Positions 1-6,083 of a stretch of DNA of 7,121 nt are shown here, one piece after another. Within the stretch, counting starts at the first letter, position 1. Each line of letters starts with the position of its first letter. The notes beneath the pieces were generated by a model. That model did not search any database. It had not been told where the DNA came from and was given only the letters and a program-made list of their open reading frames with translations. The translations under genes were made by a program, and so were the position numbers. The DNA comes from Xanthobacteraceae bacterium (GTDB lineage Bacteria; Pseudomonadota; Alphaproteobacteria; Rhizobiales; Xanthobacteraceae), in contig JASHRR010000768.1 of assembly GCA_030037185.1 (NCBI GenBank), forward strand, positions 1-7,121. Direction: 5' to 3'.

Positions 1-97
1 CTTGAGATGTTGAAGTTGCACTCTACATGGGCCGCAATCCGGCAATCATGATACGTAGCCGATATCACTTGGCGGGAGTAACCGATCAGCATTCTTT

Positions 98-116
98 GCC
101 GCGTACTTTGCGCGGC
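98..116. repeat. Inverted repeat, 6-bp arms
   Basis: GCCGCG (98-103) and CGCGGC (111-116) are perfect reverse complements around a 7-base loop. Neither strand has a following T-run, so this is not a typical intrinsic terminator. Its role is unknown; arms this short can arise by chance in GC-rich DNA. Confidence 0.35.
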
Positions 117-141
117 CTGAGCCGAAAATAATGGCGAGGAG

Positions 142-158
142 TCATGGGGGCTCCATGA
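142..158. repeat. Inverted repeat, possible operator
   Basis: TCATGG (142-147) and CCATGA (153-158) are perfect reverse complements separated by 5 bases. The size and spacing would suit a dimeric repressor site, but no intact gene starts beside it, so function is unproven. Confidence 0.3.
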
Positions 159-250
159 GATGCGCCCCTTGGCTTCCCGAGAAAAATGGTAGAAATACAT
201 TACAGAGATCCGTCGCTAGCATTAACTATCCGAGAGCTTGCTACAAGCTG

Positions 251-266
251 TGTACGATAACGTACA
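251..266. promoter_or_regulatory. Palindrome TGTACG-ATAA-CGTACA, operator-like
   Basis: TGTACG (251-256) and CGTACA (261-266) form a perfect 6-bp dyad around ATAA. An alternative pairing, GCTG-TACG with CGTACAGC (247-268), extends it if two bases bulge out. Dyads of this GTAC-rich type are common operators for TetR-like dimers, which is family knowledge and not proof. The dyad sits 4-19 bases beyond the point where the broken NmrA-type reading frame ends, so it may mark the upstream region of a gene that has been lost or lies outside the window. Confidence 0.35.
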
Positions 267-269
267 GCC

Positions 270-793
270 TTAGATGACCTCAACTACATCCCTCGCGTCG
301 ATCGGCGAGGTGCGTCCGCTCCTAAACGGCAGCCGAATCGTCGGGTGCCTGGCAATCGAGTCCGCCGTCCATTCTGAGAAAAAGGGATGCTGGGGAAAGA
401 GCGTGGGTCGAACGTTGACGACGGGCAATCCGGACCAGTTGAGCACTTACTCGCAAAGCCACTGCTGCCGCTGTTGAGAGAGTCCGTCATCTTGGTAAGA
501 CTCAAGCGCCAAACCGTGTGATTTGAGAGATGTTGACCAACACCTCCAGATCAGGGCGCTCGCCGGCCACTGCAGCCGTGGTGACCGTCGCCTCCAAATA
601 GCTCGCAGACACACTCATGCCAAAGTACAACGACATCGACACCATTCGCTCGTAAAGCGTCTGTGCGCTCGTCTTCGCGCACAACCAACGCGCGGACCGC
701 CTGGTTGCGGCGGCGAAGTATGTCTACGGTCGCACTGCCCACCGTCGACGTGTCCCGGCAAAGCTGTGACGACAACACGATTGTCGAATCCAT
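270..793 (-). pseudogene. Decayed NmrA-type NAD(P)-binding oxidoreductase
   Basis: Successive frames on the minus strand, read together, give the order typical of NmrA-like SDR-fold NAD(P)-binding proteins. ATG is at 793 (MDSTIVL) with a GGAAG-like ribosome site upstream. Next come a damaged glycine-rich loop (about 772-746, partly readable in another frame as VTALPGHV), then TVGSATVDILRRRNQAVRAL and a stretch ending GVDVVV near 626. The sequence then jumps frame directly to LYFGMSVSASYLEA and LEVLVNISQ, without the 15-20 residues the family has between these parts. Further shifts follow: SLTKMTDS begins at 505, then a frame change at a CTCTCT run leads to QQRQQWL. A nonsense TAA lies at 449-447 where the family usually has EQVLNW. 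The rest reads VLNWSGLPVVNVRPTLF and SIARHPTIRLPF, ending in SPIDARDVVEVI and TAA at 270, well short of the usual C-terminus. Full-length relatives are near 290 residues. At least four lesions make function very unlikely. Family assignment is confident; the original substrate is unknown. Confidence 0.85.
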
Positions 794-956
794 TGTGGCG
801 CTTCTTCCGCTGGTCGAACGCGCCGAGGTGAAGATGAGCGCGACGTGCAAAACCGTTGGGCCTGCCACTCAATCTTCGGCACCCGCCCCAAAACCAATGT
901 CAACGCAAGAGGCTTTGTGCCATTCGCAGGAGCCGGCGCGGAAGCTTCGTCTGGCG

Positions 957-973
957 ACCCCCAGCGGGGTTTT
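957..973 (+). terminator. Short GC hairpin with T-tract, weak terminator candidate
   Basis: ACCCC (957-961) pairs with GGGGT (966-970) around CAGC, and is followed by TTT (971-973). The orientation would stop plus-strand transcription, yet no plus-strand gene precedes it. For the minus-strand UBP gene ending at 1006 it lies downstream but has its T-tract on the wrong side. With only a 5-bp stem it may be incidental. Confidence 0.2.
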
Positions 974-1005
974 GCGCGTAATGGCAGCTTGTCCCGTGCT
1001 TGGCA

Positions 1006-1314
1006 TCAGTAATACCGCGGAATTGGACCGAGCTGAGGCGTCGCACGGTCGGAGAGGTCCAGAAAGACCTCGTCGATATAGCACCATCCCCATCCTTCTG
1101 GTGGATCGTAGCCCTCGATGATCGGGTGTCTGGTCGCATGGAAATGCTTGGTAGCGTGGCGATTCGGCGAGTCGTCACAACAGCCAACGTGGCCGCATGT
1201 CCGGCATAGCCGCAAGTGCACCCACTTCGAGCCGGTTTTCAAGCACTCCTCGCAGCCACGAGCACTTGGTCTGACATCCTGGATCCCCTTTTCGTGACTG
1301 CATTTAGTGGACAT
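1006..1314 (-). CDS. UBP-type zinc-finger protein (102 aa)
   Basis: This is a small soluble protein consisting almost entirely of a ZnF-UBP domain, the fold that in eukaryotic deubiquitinases binds the free ubiquitin C-terminus. Stand-alone bacterial members have no settled role. The metal-binding pattern is clear: C5 and H7 near the start, C21-x2-C24, C37-x2-C40, C45, and histidines at 53, 57, 59 and 63, followed by the typical GWGWCYIDEVF stretch at about residues 74-84. I chose the ATG at 1314 because GAGG lies 5 bases upstream and the domain begins at once; the frame extends upstream to 1491 but that part is unlike the family. The length suits single-domain bacterial versions. It lies upstream of the dead NmrA-type gene on the same strand with a 212-bp gap. 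No lesion is visible, so it may be the only intact gene in the left 3 kb. Zinc coordination is inferred from the residues; ubiquitin binding is not claimed. Confidence 0.85.
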   Translation of the reverse strand: MSTKCSHEKGIQDVRPSARGCEECLKTGSKWVHLRLCRTCGHVGCCDDSPNRHATKHFHATRHPIIEGYDPPEGWGWCYIDEVFLDLSDRATPQLGPIPRYY

Positions 1315-1792
1315 GGCTACCTCAGTCTGAATTAGTAGGCCCAGATCACATGCATAGCTCGGGTCATACCGAAGTTCACCCAAATGGTCTCCGCAACCGC
1401 GTCGAATCCAGAACTTGGCGCGCGGTTGCGGCGCCGCCCCCCGAGATCGGGAAACATGACCTCCATCAACATGGCGACCGACTGGCGCCATGTATGTGGT
1501 TCAACTCGGAGCCGCGTAATGCTAGACCATTCAAAGGTCAGCGTGACGTTGCCCGTCAAGCGGTCGGTCCGCGTTGGCCAGCAAGGTGTGGAGCGCTGCC
1601 CCTGGGCGCCTTCGCCGACTGCCGCGACAATTCGCTTCACGGAACCGGATCGGACGTCGGCGACCGCGAGCGCCGAGGCACGCTCGTCTCCGACAGCCGA
1701 CTTGCGCCGTCTGCCTCCTTGGCCGGTTAGCACGAAGGCTTTGGGGTCGAGGGCGAGGCCAGACCCCGAAAGCCAATTGGCGTGCATTATTG

Positions 1793-1814
1793 GCTTCGCC
1801 GCCGGAGGCGAAGC
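1793..1814. repeat. Stem-loop with 8-bp perfect arms
   Basis: GCTTCGCC (1793-1800) and GGCGAAGC (1807-1814) pair perfectly around GCCGGA. There is no T-run on either side, so it is not a standard terminator. Stems of this kind occur as dispersed intergenic palindromes in GC-rich alphaproteobacteria; whether this is such an element needs a genome-wide comparison. Confidence 0.45.
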
Positions 1815-1946
1815 TGTCCGCCGGGCCGGAGGTGGCGCTGGTCAACGCGGGCAACCGGTCCGGCCGTTGCGCAAGGCCGCCGAGCACACAATTCCACGCT
1901 TCCTGCGCTGGATAGGGCGCATCGTCAAGTCCTTTAGCTCCAAAAT

Positions 1947-1961
1947 GCAGGAATTTCCTGC
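1947..1961. repeat. Perfect odd palindrome GCAGGAA-T-TTCCTGC
   Basis: Arms of 7 bp are separated by a single T. This is compact enough to be a protein-binding site, but no gene start is adjacent, so I only record the structure. Confidence 0.35.
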
Positions 1962-2200
1962 GCCATGCTGGCTACGTTCGAACGTGACCGCAATCCGCTT
2001 CTAAATGGAAATCCCCTCAAGCGCCGATTCGCCTGACCGCGGCTTTTCTTCGCGTGCGCGAGGCCTCTTTCATCCGGCGCGTGCCACGGATCGGGTCGCG
2101 CGATGGAGGCATTTGGTCGTCGATCGATGCCCGAACTGACACCACAAATCCTCAGCTGGGGCGCCGGGAGCCACAGTGTCAGATTTGAGCGGAAGGTAAG

Positions 2201-2510
2201 GTGAACCGTGACCGGCTCGCGGCCGCGCGCGAGCTTCTCGATAGGGCTTCGGCCGTGCGGTCCAAGCTGTCGACGTGATTATGCTCAGCAGGAAACTCAC
2301 GGAGCTGTCCACCGACGAGTTGCAACGCGCGCTTGGTGTCGTCGGGCGCCGTCGACGCCGGCCGGGCGGCCGAGGAGGCCGCACACTGATGAACCCGATT
2401 ACCAAGCCTTCAAAGATTTGGTCGCCCGCGAACTCGCGCGGCGCGCCCACCGGCTTGCGGCCGATAAACGGGTTGTCATCCGGCACATTTTCGTCGAGGC
2501 GATCTATTAG
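2201..2510 (+). pseudogene. Coding-like patches in shifting frames, unknown product
   Basis: A GTG at 2201 preceded by GGAAGGTAAG opens NRDRLAAARELLDRASAV and stops with TGA at 2276-2278. The next frame continues at once (from 2275) as MLSRKLTELSTDELQRALGV. A third frame, from about 2390 to a TAG at 2508-2510, gives DEPDYQAFKDLVARELARR and later VVIRHIFVEAIY. Each patch is charged and helix-like with codon-biased third positions, and they line up head to tail, which suggests one small helical protein broken by two or more frameshifts. I do not recognise the family. The opposite strand has a long open frame (2822-2070) over the same bases, so a coding assignment to the plus strand is inference. 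It could also be several unrelated remnants. Confidence 0.3.
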
Positions 2511-2693
2511 GGGAACGCGAGCGCTGTTCGCGCGGGTCGGAGGAAAACGGCGTCGAGCTGGGACGACCCGAGGTTTCGTGCCGCCGTGGTCGGTTCTCAT
2601 GGCGATTGCAACGGCATCGCCGGTGGCCCGTTGCCCCCGCCAGCCCTGCCAACGAGCCGGCGCAGCCGCTGCCCGACGAGCCCCGCTGGGCGC

Positions 2694-2837
2694 GACGACG
2701 CCGCGATCAAGCGCGCTCGCGAGCGCATCGCGACGCTCCGAACTCGGGCGCACTGGCGGGCCGAGCCTGTGGCCCGTCTGCGGGTGAGAATTGCGGATTG
2801 CAAGGCAAACCCGCAAAGCCACCGTCGTGCCAGCTAA
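2694..2837 (+). pseudogene. Coding-like fragment, unknown product
   Basis: The frame ending at 2837 reads DDAAIKRARERIATLRTRAH and then PVARLRVRIADCKAN from about 2694 on. This is an Arg/Ala-rich, probably helical segment with coding-type codon use, while the preceding part of the same frame (2586-2693) does not look like protein. It may be the C-terminal remnant of the gene(s) represented by the patches at 2201-2510. No family is recognised, and chance is a real alternative. Confidence 0.2.
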
Positions 2838-3087
2838 GTCCAGACGAAAAGGTTTGAGGTTTGCGCTGGAAACGGTTCACCTACTTCAGGACGCCGGGTT
2901 CGCGGCGGGTCGCCGAAACCGCCCTGCGTTTGGTGCCTTTGCCGAGGAAGACGCAGCACTGTTGTCGAGCGCGCGCGGTCCCGGATTTCGGCACTGCCGG
3001 ACCGGCGGTAACGCGCTGTCGGATTGCTTCCAGGAATCGCGCCTACTGGAAGCAATCGCGGCCCAGCGCGGTCTCAAACCCGGCTAA
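2791..3087 (+). CDS. Possible small hypothetical protein or gene remnant
   Basis: A frame opening with TTG at 2791, just after an in-frame TGA, runs 98 residues to TAA at 3085-3087. The part from about residue 26 on looks protein-like (FALETVHLLQDAGFAAGRR, then EDAALLSSARG and SRLLEAIAAQRGLKPG). I find no ribosome site at the TTG and no known domain. It is convergent with the dehydrogenase gene and overlaps its stop codon by three bases. It could be the 3' end of an eroded gene whose 5' part lies in another frame at 2201-2837, or a chance frame. Confidence 0.25.
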   Translation: MRIARQTRKATVVPAKSRRKGLRFALETVHLLQDAGFAAGRRNRPAFGAFAEEDAALLSSARGPGFRHCRTGGNALSDCFQESRLLEAIAAQRGLKPG

Positions 3088-4019
3088 CTCCTGACTCTCT
3101 CCAGCGCCCTCCGCAAACTCTCGGCGCTCCGTTCCAGCGCGCTTCCTTCCTCCGCCGAGAGAACCGGCTGCATCACCGCCATGATGCCCGCTGAACCAAC
3201 AACGCTCGCCAGCGACAACGTAACGCCGAACTCGCGTTGATAGCTCCCGATCGGGATTACCGCGTGTTCGTCACGCAGCACCATCTCTGCGATCCGTGTC
3301 GACACGATCCCGATGCCATACTGGCTCGCATCGTGCCCCTCAATGATCGTGATGTTGGCGTAGCGAACATCACTTTCGATCTGTGTGCGCAGGTCGTCGA
3401 GCTTCTCGCCTCGCTGCTTCGCAAGCGAGGTCACCGAAACACCGCCGACGCGGGCTGACGACCATAAGAACACCTGTGAGGTGCCATGGTCTCCGATCAC
3501 CTGCGCCTCGACATCCGCCGGGCTAACGCTAAAGTGCCTGCCGAGATGAACACGAAATCGCAAGCTGTCCAGGAATGTGCCGGTACTCAATACGCGACCG
3601 TGACCGGCGGCCTCGCGCGCGATATCGGCAAGCGGATCGGGGGGGTCGGTGACGGCGACCAGCACCGCCTTCGGTGCAGCCCGCACGATCTTCGGCACGA
3701 TCTCCCTATAGATCGCAGCGTTCTGATCGAGGAGCTTCATCCGGCCCTCGCGATCGCTGCGATCGATCGCGCCGCCGGTCTTCTCGTTGACGCCTGACGT
3801 GATCAGGACGAGCCCGGCACCCTCAAGCCCATCGTAGTCGGCATCCCTGACTTCAACCCTGTCGCACAGCGGTGTACCGTAGCGAATGTCAGTCGCCACC
3901 GCCTCTGCCGTCTTACGGGTGCGGTTGACGAGCACGATCTCGCGCGCGCTGCCGCGGGTCACCGCAGCGAGCGCAATGGCGCATCCAACCTGGCCGGTCC
4001 CGACGATGCCAAGCTTCAT
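3084..4019 (-). CDS. Lactate/malate dehydrogenase-family oxidoreductase, atypical
   Basis: This is a cytosolic NAD(P)-dependent 2-hydroxyacid dehydrogenase of the LDH/MDH fold, normally interconverting a 2-keto acid and its 2-hydroxy acid. The Rossmann loop GTGQVG is at residues 7-12. The catalytic set is present: D151 and R154 in LDSLRFR, H178 in GDHGTS, and R93 in the mobile loop. Length (311) is normal. Three departures stand out. The end of the second strand reads VNRTR (31-35), where NAD-specific LDHs have Asp, so the coenzyme may differ. The loop between ITSG and R93 is several residues longer than in typical LDH. The usual SNPVD motif is TDPPD (124-128), replacing the substrate-contacting Asn by D125. 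The ATG at 4019 has GGAG about 7 bases upstream. It lies 110 bp downstream of, and on the same strand as, the LysR gene, so read-through from that promoter is possible. Fold and enzyme class are sure; substrate is not. Confidence 0.9.
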   Translation of the reverse strand: MKLGIVGTGQVGCAIALAAVTRGSAREIVLVNRTRKTAEAVATDIRYGTPLCDRVEVRDADYDGLEGAGLVLITSGVNEKTGGAIDRSDREGRMKLLDQNAAIYREIVPKIVRAAPKAVLVAVTDPPDPLADIAREAAGHGRVLSTGTFLDSLRFRVHLGRHFSVSPADVEAQVIGDHGTSQVFLWSSARVGGVSVTSLAKQRGEKLDDLRTQIESDVRYANITIIEGHDASQYGIGIVSTRIAEMVLRDEHAVIPIGSYQREFGVTLSLASVVGSAGIMAVMQPVLSAEEGSALERSAESLRRALERVRS

Positions 4020-4129
4020 TTGTCTTCTCCGCTGTCAATTTCCAAATCAGCGCCGATCCCGCCAGTTTGTTCCCTCCGGCTATGCGGCGCTCGCTCCTCG
4101 ATACGGCTCTGCTGCAGCCGTCGCACGGA
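4020..4129. other. Intergenic gap between LysR and dehydrogenase genes
   Basis: This gap on the minus-strand pair contains the ribosome site for the dehydrogenase (GGAGAAGACA before its ATG). I see no hairpin with a T-run and no clear promoter, so the two genes may be co-transcribed. Confidence 0.4.
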
Positions 4130-5011
4130 TCACCCGATCTGGCGAATGAGAAAATCGATGAACAGTCGCACCTTCACTGCGAGGTGTCTTGTTGGCGGGT
4201 AGAGCGCGTACAACGAGAGCGCAGGCGGATGATAGTCAGCAAGGATGCTCCGCAGTGCGCCGTTCTTTAATTCCTTCTCGGCAATGAACACGGGCACCAC
4301 CGCGATGCCGCATCCCCGCGCAGCCGCATCGCGAAGCACCTCCGCATTGTTGGCGCACAACGTCCATTTCGGTGCAATCCAGTGGTCACCATCGACTCCG
4401 GTCAGCTTCCACTGGTTGCCGGTTGAGAGGTATCCGTAAGTGAGGCAATTGTGATGGCGCAGGTCGTTGGGATGGGCCGGAATTCCATGGCGGTCGAGAT
4501 AGTCCGGCGAAGCGCACAGGACCCGCTCAATGCGAATGATTTTGCGGGCGATCAGGCTTGACGATTCGAGCTCCGCGATCCGCAGCGTGACATCGAGTCC
4601 CTCCTGCGTAGGGTCGACCTGTTCGTCGCTCAGGACAAGTTGGATCTGCAATTCAGGGTGGAGTGCCATGAAGTCGGCGATCACTGGACCGAGCTTGATG
4701 GTGCCGAACGACATCGGCGCATTTACACGGAGAAGGCCGCGCGGCGTCGACTGCAGCTGAGCGACTGACCGGTCAGCGGCGTCGAGATCGGCCAGGATCG
4801 CAAGGACCCGCTCGTAGTAGGATTGTCCATTCTCGGTCGGACTGGCCCGGCGTGTGGTCCGATTGATCAGGTGAACCCCAAGATCGTTCTCAAGATCCGC
4901 CAGATATTTGCTGACGGCGGAGCGTGACAGGCGTAACTGCCGGCCTGCTTCCGAGAAGCTGCCGAGCTCGACGACCTTGGCGAACGCTCTGAGGCTGGCA
5001 AGCTTGTCCAT
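4130..5011 (-). CDS. LysR-type transcriptional regulator
   Basis: This 293-residue DNA-binding protein has the normal LysR layout. An N-terminal winged helix-turn-helix occupies about residues 1-60, with the recognition region SFSEAGRQLRLSRSAVSKYL at 18-37 followed by LENDLGVHLINRTTRR. A linker follows, then a periplasmic-binding-protein-like effector domain from about 90 to the end, with the common GCGIAVVPVF motif near residue 250. The sequence resembles the CrgA-like subgroup. The ATG at 5011 is preceded by an AAAGGG-type ribosome site. It is transcribed away from the ring-cleaving dioxygenase across a 139-bp region, the classic arrangement for a LysR regulator controlling its divergent neighbour and itself. 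It probably responds to an aromatic or quinone-related ligand, inferred only from that neighbour. The dehydrogenase gene downstream on the same strand may also be a target. Confidence 0.95.
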   Translation of the reverse strand: MDKLASLRAFAKVVELGSFSEAGRQLRLSRSAVSKYLADLENDLGVHLINRTTRRASPTENGQSYYERVLAILADLDAADRSVAQLQSTPRGLLRVNAPMSFGTIKLGPVIADFMALHPELQIQLVLSDEQVDPTQEGLDVTLRIAELESSSLIARKIIRIERVLCASPDYLDRHGIPAHPNDLRHHNCLTYGYLSTGNQWKLTGVDGDHWIAPKWTLCANNAEVLRDAAARGCGIAVVPVFIAEKELKNGALRSILADYHPPALSLYALYPPTRHLAVKVRLFIDFLIRQIG

Positions 5012-5036
5012 GGCACACCCTTTCTACCTTAGGCTG

Positions 5037-5093
5037 ATTGTCCCCAAAACGTAGACAGTGATGCCACAACTTAAGCATTGTCTTTGGCTGTCT
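5037..5093. promoter_or_regulatory. Candidate LysR-regulator sites in divergent region
   Basis: ATTGTC occurs at 5037-5042 and again at 5077-5082, exactly 40 bp apart, close to four helical turns. The first copy pairs with GACAGT at 5054-5059 as an ATTGTC-N11-GACAGT dyad with one mismatch, which fits the T-N11-A form known for LysR-family sites. A second imperfect dyad, ACAA-N8-TTGT, lies at 5066-5081, and AGACAG/CTGTCT (5053-5058, 5088-5093) form longer-spaced arms. The location between two divergent starts supports a regulatory role. I cannot place -10 and -35 boxes with confidence. Confidence 0.45.
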
Positions 5094-5139
5094 CTTGTTC
5101 CAAATCACCTTGCGAGAGAGCCTCTGAAGCCGGCTTTGC

Positions 5140-5144
5140 AGGAG
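5140..5144 (+). promoter_or_regulatory. Ribosome binding site AGGAG for the dioxygenase
   Basis: AGGAG lies 6 bases before the ATG at 5151. It decides the start: the frame is open from an ATG at 5058, but that one has no ribosome site, lies in the regulatory region, and would add 31 residues unlike the family. Confidence 0.75.
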
Positions 5145-5150
5145 CATCCC

Positions 5151-6083
5151 ATGTCGGGCCTTCACCACGTCACGGCAATCGCCGGCAACCCATTGCGAAA
5201 TCTGGACTTCTACAGGCGCATCCTGGGCCTGCGGCTGGTCAAGCGGACGGTCAATTTCGACGATCCCGGGACCTATCACTTCTATTACGGCGACGAGACC
5301 GGTCGGCCGGGCACGATCCTCACATTCTTCCCCTGGGAGCATGCCGGGAAAGGTCGGGGCGGGGTCGGCGAGACCCAACAGACGGCCTTCCGTGTGCCAG
5401 CCCATTCGCTCGGTTACTGGACCCATCGCTTCATCGAGAAGGGGGTGGCGCACCAGGCGATGGAGAAACCCTTTGGCGAGAGCGTGCTGCCATTCTCCGA
5501 TCCTGATGGCATGAGCCTCGCGCTTGTTGGGGCGACTGATGGGACAGGCGAACCGACCTGGAGCGGAAGCGATATTCCCTCCGACTACGCCATCCGTGGC
5601 TTTCACGGCGTGACGCTGCTCCTCGATGATGCAGCAAAAACCGGAGCGGTGCTGAGCCATGTGCTGGGGCTGAAAGAGGAAGCACGCGAAGGCTCCGTGA
5701 TCCGCTATCGCGCGCAATCAACGCTCGCAAGCGTCGTTGACGTTTATGAAGCCACGGGATTCCTGCCGGGACGTCAGGGGCGCGGCTCGGTCCACCACAT
5801 CGCGTTCCGCGCCAAGGATGATGCCGAGCAGGCGGAGATGGCTCGCAAGCTCACGACACAGCACAACCTGCATCCCACCGCGCAGCGCGACCGCAGCTAT
5901 TTTCGCTCGGTCTATTTCCGCGAGCCCGGTGGTGTCTTGTTCGAGATCGCAACCGACATTCCGGGCTTTGCAATCGACGAGCCTGTCGACTCGCTGGGCA
6001 GCTCACTGAAGCTGCCGGATTTCCTCGAGCCGCGCAGGAGCGCGATCGAGGCAGCGTTGCCGCCGATCGAGGCATTTGCGTGA
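5151..6083 (+). CDS. VOC-fold ring-cleaving dioxygenase (MhqO/extradiol type)
   Basis: This is a 310-residue cytosolic metalloenzyme of the vicinal-oxygen-chelate superfamily. Relatives open hydroquinone- or catechol-type rings with oxygen and a divalent metal. It starts directly with SGLHHVTAIAG, the beginning of the first VOC domain (about 3-125, including VNFDDPGTYHFYYGDETG at 34-51). A second VOC domain spans about 150-270. Candidate metal ligands H152 (FHGVTLLL), H216 (SVHHIAFR) and E265 (LFEIATD) have nearly the spacing of the His-His-Glu triad in extradiol dioxygenases; H5/H6 in the first domain are an alternative site. Length is normal and no lesion is visible. The gene is divergent from the LysR regulator and its stop overlaps the next start (TGATG), implying translational coupling to the hydrolase, which is now broken. 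The MhqO-hydrolase pairing is known from quinone-detoxification operons. The exact substrate cannot be read from sequence. Confidence 0.93.
   Translation: MSGLHHVTAIAGNPLRNLDFYRRILGLRLVKRTVNFDDPGTYHFYYGDETGRPGTILTFFPWEHAGKGRGGVGETQQTAFRVPAHSLGYWTHRFIEKGVAHQAMEKPFGESVLPFSDPDGMSLALVGATDGTGEPTWSGSDIPSDYAIRGFHGVTLLLDDAAKTGAVLSHVLGLKEEAREGSVIRYRAQSTLASVVDVYEATGFLPGRQGRGSVHHIAFRAKDDAEQAEMARKLTTQHNLHPTAQRDRSYFRSVYFREPGGVLFEIATDIPGFAIDEPVDSLGSSLKLPDFLEPRRSAIEAALPPIEAFA

Larger units (their letters stand above)
1..269. other. Gene-free, AT-richer left edge with three inverted repeats
   Basis: I see no supported gene here. The stretch is visibly less GC-rich than the rest of the window and ends where homology to the damaged NmrA-type gene stops, so a recombination or deletion junction near 270 is possible. 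It holds three short inverted repeats (98-116, 142-158, 251-266), listed separately. A minus-strand frame starting with ATG at 200 stays open to the left edge, but its translation resembles nothing I know and it lacks a good ribosome binding site, so I do not call it. Confidence 0.5.
1315..2200. other. Unassigned stretch, no supported gene
   Basis: Several frames stay open here: a plus-strand frame from 1384 to 2004 (206 codons) and a minus-strand frame from 1787 to 1332 (151 codons). Their translations are rich in Arg, Ala, Pro and Ser, show no domain or motif I recognise, and overlap one another, as expected by chance in GC-rich DNA. The minus frame ends in a more protein-like stretch (WRQSVAMLMEVMFPDL, about 1470-1425), which could be a fragment of an eroded gene, but I cannot name it. 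Two inverted repeats (1793-1814 and 1947-1961) are listed separately. Confidence 0.5.

Noticed and set aside
1..200. Minus-strand frame with ATG at 200, open to the left edge
   Set aside because: Sixty-six codons without a stop is weak evidence; no ribosome site and no recognisable sequence.
663..1121. 152-codon plus-strand open frame
   Set aside because: It is antisense to the NmrA-type remnant and the 3' end of the UBP gene, where the minus strand carries clear family sequence.
1384..2004. 206-codon plus-strand open frame
   Set aside because: Composition is biased to Arg, Pro, Ser and Ala, there is no domain or ribosome site, and it overlaps a similar frame on the other strand. It is most likely chance in GC-rich DNA.
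2070..2822. 250-codon minus-strand open frame
   Set aside because: It is Arg/Pro-rich with no recognisable domain and lies over plus-strand patches that look more protein-like. It cannot be excluded entirely, because third-position GC is high on both strands here.
3740..3775. Dense GCGATCGC/GATC repeats
   Set aside because: They fall within the dehydrogenase coding sequence and encode the long active-site loop (AIDRSDREGR), so they are explained by coding.
5058..5150. Upstream ATG start for the dioxygenase
   Set aside because: The 31-residue extension is unlike the family, overlaps the putative operator, and lacks a ribosome site; AGGAG supports 5151.
4890..5717. 275-codon minus-strand open frame
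   Set aside because: It is antisense to the dioxygenase and overlaps the LysR N-terminus. The translation shows no domain.
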